This document shows, one piece after another, positions 27,155-32,416 of a stretch of DNA of 32,416 bases. Positions within the stretch are counted from its first letter, which is position 1, and every line of letters begins with the position of its first letter. Position numbers and translations under genes: made by a program. The stretch comes from Reyranellaceae bacterium. Its GTDB lineage: Bacteria; Pseudomonadota; Alphaproteobacteria; Reyranellales; Reyranellaceae. The notes under the pieces were generated by a model that saw nothing but the letters and a program-made list of their open reading frames with translations, had not been told where the DNA came from and searched no databases. The stretch is from assembly GCA_022844045.1 (NCBI GenBank), contig JALHMM010000076.1, positions 1-32,416 of the forward strand. Direction: 5' to 3'.

Positions 27155-27321
27155 GCGCGCGGCGGTTAACTCTTGTGCCGCCGTGCCTTTCTTTCTGGGG
27201 CTTGTCCGGTCGTGTCAAGTTCATGCTGCTCTCTGTCTTGCAGAGACGAATTCCAGCAGTGATGACCCCCAAACCGAACTTCCATAGATTGAGCCTGGGC
27301 AATTTGCACCGGGGGGCGGAC

Positions 27322-28053
27322 ATGAGCCGGAGCGGCGGAGAAGTACAGGAGAGTGGCGGTATCGGCTGGCGATTTGTGGTCGGTCTGTTCGCGTTCATTT
27401 TCATCACGTGGACCGCCACACCGATCGTGCTCATTGCGCTTCATGACAAGCTGGAAGAGCGCGGCCAGTTCGGCGATCAGTTCGGCAGCGTCAACGCCCT
27501 ATTCACCGGACTAGCGTTCGCAGGATTGATTGTGACAGTGCTCCTGCAGCGAAAAGAGTTGACCTTACAGCGGCAGGAGCTGGCCCTCACTCGCCAAGAG
27601 CTGAGGCGTTCGGCGGACGCACAGAATGCCGCTCAGGAGTCCTTGAAACAAACCCTCTACGCTCAAAGCTTTAAGGTCGCACTCGAGATTCTCGAGGATG
27701 ACAAGGTCCGGCAAGCGCGATTCGACCTTAGTCAACTGATCAACCGATATGGCTACCCGAACGACCTTCAGCTCGAAACCGACCACCGTATCGCTGCTAT
27801 CACAGTCATGAGAACGTTTGATGCCGTTGGTACTATGGTTCGACGTGGAATGCTCCCGGCCGAGTATTTGATCGATGCATGGAGTGGCTCAATCACGCAC
27901 GGGTGGGCGCTCAGCGAGCCGTTCGTAGTGCAGATTCGGAAAGAGCGAAGCGATCCAACAATCTGTCGGGACTTCGAGCAGTTATCCCGGATGGCATTCC
28001 AGTATCTCTCACAAGAGCGAGCCCGCAGTAAGTCCGAGGGTCGTGCTGCTTAG
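27322..28053 (+). CDS. Two-helix membrane protein with coiled coil, putative abortive-infection/DUF4760-like
   Basis: The 243-residue product has two transmembrane helices (16-40 and 57-75) joined by a short loop with GQFGDQFG (48-55), then a heptad-like coiled coil LQRKELTLQRQELALTRQEL (about 75-94, extending to about 112). A C-terminal cytoplasmic helical domain follows. The FGDxFG plus 'ALFTGLAFAGLIVTVLLQRKEL' pattern is the signature I associate with proteins annotated as putative phage abortive infection (putAbiC-like) and DUF4760. The ATG at 27322 has a GGGGGGCGG ribosome site; the frame is open 147 nt further upstream. Base composition is much less GC-rich than the neighbours and it lies between 19-bp direct repeats, signs of recent acquisition. 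A defence role is inference. Confidence 0.65.
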   Translation: MSRSGGEVQESGGIGWRFVVGLFAFIFITWTATPIVLIALHDKLEERGQFGDQFGSVNALFTGLAFAGLIVTVLLQRKELTLQRQELALTRQELRRSADAQNAAQESLKQTLYAQSFKVALEILEDDKVRQARFDLSQLINRYGYPNDLQLETDHRIAAITVMRTFDAVGTMVRRGMLPAEYLIDAWSGSITHGWALSEPFVVQIRKERSDPTICRDFEQLSRMAFQYLSQERARSKSEGRAA

Positions 28054-28283
28054 TGATCGTTTGAATTCGAGCGCTTTCGGGTGACGGCTGCAAAGCCAAA
28101 CGGCAGATTCACGATCGTGTTGCCTATCGAGCTGCTGTCCTCGATCACTTAGTTTTCGACCAACACCGCCTCCGACTCCTAGATGTCGGCCTTGGCAATC
28201 ACCGACCTATCGCAGTCGAGTCGGCGCATGGCGGTGGCGAAGCCGTGACCAGTGCAGCATCTCTGAACCGGCACCTACGACCC
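28054..28283. other. Lower-GC non-coding end of the islet
   Basis: No gene with a start and recognisable product was found. One + strand frame stays open from about 28062 to 28517 without an initiation codon at its beginning and could be a gene remnant, but its translation resembles nothing I recognise. The segment may hold the 3' end of an acquired element. Confidence 0.4.
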
Positions 28284-28302
28284 CGCCCGTGTGAAGGGTG
28301 TG
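28284..28302. repeat. Right 19-bp direct repeat bounding the islet
   Basis: Exact copy of the sequence at 27136-27154, one nucleotide beyond the stop codon of the amidotransferase gene on the opposite strand. The islet therefore sits exactly between the ends of two convergent genes. Confidence 0.7.
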
Positions 28303-28303
28303 C

Positions 28304-29008
28304 TCACGCCGCCCGGTTCCCGACCTGCCGGCTCCGAAGGAACTCAATAATCTGTCGGCCGAGGTGTTCGCGGTCGGTCGGCCCGCCGATGCTCGCCAGC
28401 GCCGCGTCGGCGACGGGCACCGGAATAGAGCCACCACGGCGACTGGCCACAAGGTCGCGCACGAAGGCGTCGGCGAATTCCGGATGGGGCTGGAAGGAGA
28501 GCGCCCGGCCGCCGTAGTCGAGGCCGGCCACCGGACAGAACTCGGAGCTCGCGATCACCTGAGCGTCGGGTGGTACCTCGATCACCTGGTCCTGGTGCAT
28601 CGCGGCGACGGCGATCTCGCCGCCGTCGCTCAAGCTATAGCGATGCACGCCGCAGCCCCAGCCGCGCTCGGATTTCACCACCTTGCCGCCCATCGCCTCG
28701 GCGAGAATCTGGTGGCCGAAGCAGATGCCGACCACCGGCACATCCCGCGCGATCGCCCGGCGCAGGAAGTGCTTCAGCGTGCGCATCCACGGCAGGTCCT
28801 CGTAGACGCCGTGCTTGGAGCCCATCACCAGCCAGCCGTCGGTCGCGGTGACCGAGTCGGGGAACACGCCGTCAACCACGCGCCAGGTGCTGAAGCGCAG
28901 CGACGGGTCGAGCGGGCCGAACAAGCGCTGCGCCATCTCGGGCATGGTGCCGTGCTTGTCGAGCAGGTCCTCGGGCGTGACGCCCGGTTCGAGGATGCCG
29001 ATATGCAT
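28304..29008 (-). CDS. Class I glutamine amidotransferase domain protein (GMP synthase-like)
   Basis: This 234-residue stand-alone GATase has the nucleophile Cys96 in VVGICFGHQ and the His/Glu pair H175 and E177 in FQPHPEF, so the catalytic triad is intact. Proteins of this size often hydrolyse glutamine or gamma-glutamyl compounds such as gamma-glutamyl-gamma-aminobutyrate, or cooperate with an unknown synthetase. It begins 2 nt after the stop of the SnoaL-like gene, so they form a two-gene unit. Its stop sits next to the right direct repeat of the islet; the repeat is outside the coding region, so the gene is not disturbed. Exact substrate unknown. Confidence 0.85.
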   Translation of the reverse strand: MHIGILEPGVTPEDLLDKHGTMPEMAQRLFGPLDPSLRFSTWRVVDGVFPDSVTATDGWLVMGSKHGVYEDLPWMRTLKHFLRRAIARDVPVVGICFGHQILAEAMGGKVVKSERGWGCGVHRYSLSDGGEIAVAAMHQDQVIEVPPDAQVIASSEFCPVAGLDYGGRALSFQPHPEFADAFVRDLVASRRGGSIPVPVADAALASIGGPTDREHLGRQIIEFLRSRQVGNRAA

Positions 29009-29010
29009 GG

Positions 29011-29478
29011 TTAGGCCAGGTGCCGCGCCATTTCCGGCCGCGCTTTCAGCTCGCGGCCCTGGCGCGCCAGAAGCTTGGCGATGCGTTCCGGCGCGAAGTT
29101 CATGTCGACGAAGCCGGTCGCGCTGTTGGCGACCTCGTGGTACTCGGCGATCAGCCCGTTCTCGATGCGCATGATCGCCACGCCCTCGAACATCGCCCGC
29201 GCGTCTTTCGCCTCGGGCAGCTTCGAGCGGTAGCTGAAGGTGTAGCGCGCGTAGAGCGTGCGGCCGTCGAACACCGGTTCATGCATATCCCAACGAAACG
29301 TGTCGGCGGTCTTGTAGAACCAGTCGACGAGCAGCTCGGCGACTTTGGCACGGCCCTTGAAGGTACCGTAGAACACGTCGTGATAGACGCCATCCTCGGT
29401 GAACAGCGCGGCCAGGCCGGCGCCGTCCTTGCGCTCCACCGCGTCGCAGAATTTCCGCAGCATCGCGGTCACGTCCAT
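29011..29478 (-). CDS. SnoaL/NTF2-like protein
   Basis: The 155-residue product has the NTF2/SnoaL cone fold pattern: an N-terminal helix MDVTAMLRKFCDAVERKD, then AALFTEDGVYHDVFYGTFKGRAKVAELL and several strands ending IENGLIAEYHEV. Members are small ligand-binding proteins, isomerases or cyclases; the function of this one is unknown. The ATG at 29478 starts the first helix at the usual place; longer in-frame versions run over the divergent GDPD gene. It precedes the amidotransferase gene by 2 nt. Confidence 0.8.
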   Translation of the reverse strand: MDVTAMLRKFCDAVERKDGAGLAALFTEDGVYHDVFYGTFKGRAKVAELLVDWFYKTADTFRWDMHEPVFDGRTLYARYTFSYRSKLPEAKDARAMFEGVAIMRIENGLIAEYHEVANSATGFVDMNFAPERIAKLLARQGRELKARPEMARHLA

Positions 29479-29515
29479 CGTCTTCGTCCCCTTAACGTAA
29501 GGCCGTGATGCTAGC

Positions 29516-30487
29516 ATGCAGGCCATGCTCAGAACCATCATCGCAGCCTTGCTTGTCCTGACGAGCGCCCCGGCAATGGCGCAAAGCTTCGACCTGCAGG
29601 GCCATCGCGGCGCGCGCGGGCTGGCGCCGGAGAACACGCTGGCGGGCTTCCGCAAGACGCTGGAGATCGGCGTCACCACCATCGAGACCGACCTGGCGCT
29701 GACCCGCGACGGCGTGCTGGTGCTGGCCCACGATCCCCGGCTGAACCCGGATCTGGCCCGCGGACCGGACGGCAAGTGGCTGACCAGCTGGGGCCCGCCG
29801 ATCCGTTCGCTCAGCAAGAGCGAACTCGACACCTACGACGTCGGCCGCCTGAACCCCGAGGGCCGCTACGCCAAGCAATGGCCGCAGCAGGTCGCCGTCG
29901 ACGGCGAGCGCATGCCGACCTGGCAGGCGCTGGTCGCACTCACCCGCTCGATGGGCCGCGACACGGTGCGCTTCAACATCGAGACCAAGCTGACGCCCGA
30001 CCGCCCGGACGAGACCGCCGACCCGCGGACCTTCGCCCGCGCCGTGGTCGAGGCGATCCGCGCCGAGGGCGTCGCGGCGCGCACCACGGTGCAGTCCTTC
30101 GATTGGCGCACCCTGGTTGAGGTCAAGACGCTGGCGCCGGAGATCGCCATCGCCTGCCTGACCATCGAATCCGGGGGCATGGATACCGTGCGCCGGACCT
30201 CTACGCCCTCGCCCTGGCATGCCGGTCTCGATCTGGGCGCACAGGGCGGCTCGCTGCCGAAGCTGGTGAAAGCGGCCGGCTGCGGCACCTGGTCGATGTT
30301 CTGGCGCAATCTGACGCCGGAGCTGGTCAAGGAGGCCAAGGCGCTGGGCCTGACGGTCGTGCCCTGGACGGTGAACGATCCCGCCGAGATGGGCCGCCTG
30401 ATCGACATGGGTGTCGACGGCATCATCACCGACTATCCGGACCGGCTGCGCCAGGTGATGTCGTCACGCGGACTGAAGCTGCCGTAG
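29516..30487 (+). CDS. Secreted glycerophosphodiester phosphodiesterase
   Basis: A signal peptide (1-22, APAMAQ) precedes the GDPD TIM-barrel. Catalytic and metal-site motifs are present: GHRGARGLAPENT (H30, R31), ETDL (E57, D59), AHDP (H72), later the FNIETK strand and, at the C-terminus, DGIITDYPDRL. The enzyme hydrolyses glycerophosphodiesters to an alcohol and glycerol-3-phosphate, here probably in the periplasm. The length is normal. The start could also be the ATG at 29525; both give a signal peptide. It is divergent from the SnoaL-like gene with only 37 nt between them. No glycerol-3-phosphate transporter is in the window. Confidence 0.9.
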   Translation: MQAMLRTIIAALLVLTSAPAMAQSFDLQGHRGARGLAPENTLAGFRKTLEIGVTTIETDLALTRDGVLVLAHDPRLNPDLARGPDGKWLTSWGPPIRSLSKSELDTYDVGRLNPEGRYAKQWPQQVAVDGERMPTWQALVALTRSMGRDTVRFNIETKLTPDRPDETADPRTFARAVVEAIRAEGVAARTTVQSFDWRTLVEVKTLAPEIAIACLTIESGGMDTVRRTSTPSPWHAGLDLGAQGGSLPKLVKAAGCGTWSMFWRNLTPELVKEAKALGLTVVPWTVNDPAEMGRLIDMGVDGIITDYPDRLRQVMSSRGLKLP

Positions 30488-30586
30488 CCGGCGGACACAT
30501 TCGGCTCGACGTGGACCTCGATTCCATCACAATCCCGGGCCACACTGGATGATGGCGGCAGGCGGGGCCGGAAGCCCGTGTCGCGC

Positions 30587-30592
30587 GGAGGG
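30587..30592 (+). promoter_or_regulatory. Ribosome binding site that selects the GTG at 30599
   Basis: GGAGGG lies 6 nt before the GTG at 30599. The alternative GTG at 30578 has no comparable sequence, and the shorter N-terminus gives a better signal peptide. Confidence 0.6.
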
Positions 30593-30598
30593 TCTAAG

Positions 30599-32194
30599 GT
30601 GACGGTCGAACGGGACCGGGTTGGGGAGCGCAATCCGAAGCGGGCGGTCGCGCGCTGGGCGGTCGCCCTCGCGCTGGTTTCGCTCGCCCTGCCGGCATTC
30701 GCCCAAGCCCCCAAACCCGCCGCGCCGGCGCCCTGGCCGGAGCGTTTCTACAATCCGCAACCGTCGCCCGACGATCTGATCCTGCCGATGCCCTGCGGCG
30801 GCGCGATGGCCTTCCGCCGGATCGACGTGCCGCACGAGCGGATGCTGTCGGACCGCAAGATCGTGATCGGCGGCAGTGAGGAGCGCTTCGCCTACGCCGA
30901 AGGCAGCCGCTACGAGTACATCGAGGGCTCCTTCGCCGATCGCGCCGACCCGCGCCGGCGCTTCTACTATCTCGCCAAGTACGAGACCACGGTGCTGCAG
31001 CTCGACGCGATGTCGGGCGAGTGCAAGGAGGCGACGCGGGCCGGCCTGCGCCCGGCGACCGGCGCCACCTGGTACGACGGCATGCGCGCGGCGCACCTCT
31101 ACACGGAGTGGCTACTGAAGGAGGCGAAAGCCAAGTTGCCACGCGAGGACGGCTTCCCGGGCTTCCTGCGCCTGCCCACCGAAGCGGAGTGGGAGTTCGC
31201 CGCGCGCGGAGGCGTCTCGGTCTCGCCGTCGGAATTCGAGGCCAAGACCTTCCCGATGGCCGACGGCATCGAGAAGTACGTCTGGTTCCGCGGCACCAAG
31301 TCGTCCAACGGCGAAGTCCAGCTGGTCGGGTCGTTGAGGCCCAATCCTGTGGGACTGCACGACATCCTGGGCAATGTCGACGAGATCGTGCTGGAGCCCT
31401 TCCGCCTCAACAAGCTGGCGCGCCTGCACGGCCAGGCCGGCGGCTTCGTCGTCAAGGGCGGCAACTTCCAGACCTCGGAAGAGGACGTGCGCTCGTCCTA
31501 TCGCAACGAGCTGCCGCCGTTCGACGACAACGGCCCGCGCCGCTCGCCCATCGTCGGCTTCCGCCTGGCGCTGGTGGCGCCGGTGATCTCCACGCCCGGC
31601 CGGCTGGAGGCGATGCGCAAGGCCTGGGCCGAGCTGCCCAAGGTCGAGACCCTGCGCCCGGGCGATGCCGCCCAGGGCGACCCGCTGGGCGAGATCCAGA
31701 AGCTGATCGCCGCCTCGGCCGATCCGGAGGTGCGCAGCCGGCTGACGGCGCTGCAGCGCACCTACGCCGAGCGGCTCGACGACGAGATCAACATGCGCAA
31801 CCGGGCGGCCAAGAGCCTGTTGCGGCTCAGCGCCTTCCTGATCGACAAGATGCGCGTCGACCGCCGGCGGCTCAGCGTGCTGGAAAGGAGCCGGGACACG
31901 CTCAAGGGCATGGGCAGCGACACCAGGGTGGTGGAACAGCAGCTGCGCGAGCAGACGGCCGCCTTCCAGGACAATGTGCGTTACTACGCCGACACCGTGG
32001 TGCAGATCGCCCAGGATTTTGCCGACTCCACGATCGGTCAGCAGCTTGGTACGCTGCGCATCGAGTTCGACAAGACGAAGCTTGGCCATCTGGAGCGCTA
32101 CGCCCAGCTTGCCGCCAGGCACGCCGCCGCCTATCGCAAGTCGGGTGCTACCCAACCGGACGCCTGGCTGAAGGAAATATTGGCTTTGCCCTGA
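30599..32194 (+). CDS. Secreted FGE-sulfatase (SUMF1)-fold protein without catalytic cysteines
   Basis: The 531-residue product has a signal peptide (ending PAFAQ near residue 36), an FGE/SUMF1-type domain (about 60-330) and a C-terminal region of 200 residues that is almost entirely helical and charged. Fold markers are RLPTEAEWEFAARGG (191-205), LGNVDEIVLEPF (257-268), VVKGGNFQTS and GFRLAL. In true formylglycine-generating enzymes a pair of cysteines in the segment after 'RGGSF' binds copper; here that segment reads SSYRNELPPFDDNGP, with no cysteine. It is therefore probably a binding or structural member, like the PvdO-type proteins, not a sulfatase-maturing enzyme. The next gene, a glycine-zipper lipoprotein, starts 10 nt later, indicating an operon at the membrane. 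Confidence 0.8.
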   Translation: MTVERDRVGERNPKRAVARWAVALALVSLALPAFAQAPKPAAPAPWPERFYNPQPSPDDLILPMPCGGAMAFRRIDVPHERMLSDRKIVIGGSEERFAYAEGSRYEYIEGSFADRADPRRRFYYLAKYETTVLQLDAMSGECKEATRAGLRPATGATWYDGMRAAHLYTEWLLKEAKAKLPREDGFPGFLRLPTEAEWEFAARGGVSVSPSEFEAKTFPMADGIEKYVWFRGTKSSNGEVQLVGSLRPNPVGLHDILGNVDEIVLEPFRLNKLARLHGQAGGFVVKGGNFQTSEEDVRSSYRNELPPFDDNGPRRSPIVGFRLALVAPVISTPGRLEAMRKAWAELPKVETLRPGDAAQGDPLGEIQKLIAASADPEVRSRLTALQRTYAERLDDEINMRNRAAKSLLRLSAFLIDKMRVDRRRLSVLERSRDTLKGMGSDTRVVEQQLREQTAAFQDNVRYYADTVVQIAQDFADSTIGQQLGTLRIEFDKTKLGHLERYAQLAARHAAAYRKSGATQPDAWLKEILALP

Positions 32195-32204
32195 GGAGAG
32201 GCTG

Positions 32205-32416
32205 ATGCCTGGATTGATGCAATCGCGTTCGCTGCGCGCCGTCATGGCCGGCGTGCTGTGCGCGCCGCTGCTGCTCGCCGGCTGCGACAACGGCGCCAAC
32301 GATCCCGGCCTGTCGCCGGAGCAGCGCCGAATCCGCGCGCAGCGCGCCGAGCAGGACCGCACGGTGGGCGGCGGCGCCATCGCCGGCGCGGTGGTCGGCG
32401 GCCTGATCGGCCTGGC
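32205..32416 (+). CDS. Glycine-zipper lipoprotein, 3' end outside the window
   Basis: The first 70 codons are present. A signal peptide ends in the lipobox LLAGC (cysteine about residue 27), followed by a polar helical stretch and the glycine-zipper segment GGGAIAGAVVGGLIGLA, as in the 17-kDa antigen and other outer-membrane-associated lipoproteins. GGAGAG lies 4 nt before the ATG. It follows the FGE-fold gene by 10 nt and continues past the right edge. A cell-envelope role is likely; the specific function is unknown. Confidence 0.7.
   Translation, partial: MPGLMQSRSLRAVMAGVLCAPLLLAGCDNGANDPGLSPEQRRIRAQRAEQDRTVGGGAIAGAVVGGLIGL

Noticed and set aside
27155..28283. An insertion sequence
   Set aside because: No transposase and no terminal inverted repeats were found; only the direct repeats and one non-transposase gene.
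30599..32194. The FGE-fold protein as the maturation enzyme for the sulfatase at 25737
   Set aside because: The copper-binding cysteines are missing and the protein is exported, while the sulfatase has no signal peptide.

Overview
The window is GC-rich, densely packed bacterial chromosome. The overall flavour is alphaproteobacterial: a CHCC zinc-finger protein of the NDUFS6-like kind, membrane-bound urate hydroxylase PuuD, malate synthase A, an orphan Bug-type substrate-binding protein, and intergenic palindromic repeats built on runs of C and G. I cannot name a genus. No rRNA, tRNA, CRISPR array or transposase was seen.

Layout. Positions 1-12338 (+ strand) hold a 'virulence factor' Srf cluster: srfA (cut by the left edge), srfB, srfC, a single-pass membrane protein with Sel1-like repeats, a secreted von Willebrand A protein and a two-gene ABC transporter behind a composite palindromic repeat. 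SrfB carries the phosphate and adenosine motifs of actin/Hsp70-type ATPases and SrfC those of a large GTPase. The cluster therefore looks like an ATPase/GTPase machine with membrane and periplasmic partners. From 12346 come a lipoprotein-like alpha/beta hydrolase (-) and a tight four-gene operon (+) of zinc finger, MaoC hot-dog protein, crotonase and PhyH dioxygenase. Positions 15645-20403 (-) hold a lipoprotein, a zinc-free quinone oxidoreductase, a stand-alone RnfD/NqrB-like membrane protein coupled to a DUF2330 protein, and a second crotonase that is a paralogue of the first.

Positions 20400-21226 (-) hold two adjacent small genes that look like a membrane-anchored RNase-like toxin domain and its partner, probably immunity, protein. 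Next are PuuD (-) and malate synthase (+), divergently arranged, which fits glyoxylate produced by purine breakdown being used by malate synthase. Three copies of one palindromic repeat of about 120 bp sit at 21290, 22709 and 24585. After an orphan Bug protein and a type I sulfatase there is a lower-GC islet at 27155-28283 bounded by perfect 19-bp direct repeats. It carries one membrane/coiled-coil gene resembling putative abortive-infection proteins. The right end has a class I glutamine amidotransferase, a SnoaL-like protein, a secreted GDPD phosphodiesterase, a secreted FGE-fold protein lacking catalytic cysteines, and the start of a glycine-zipper lipoprotein.

All assignments come from reading motifs and from memory of families; no search was run.
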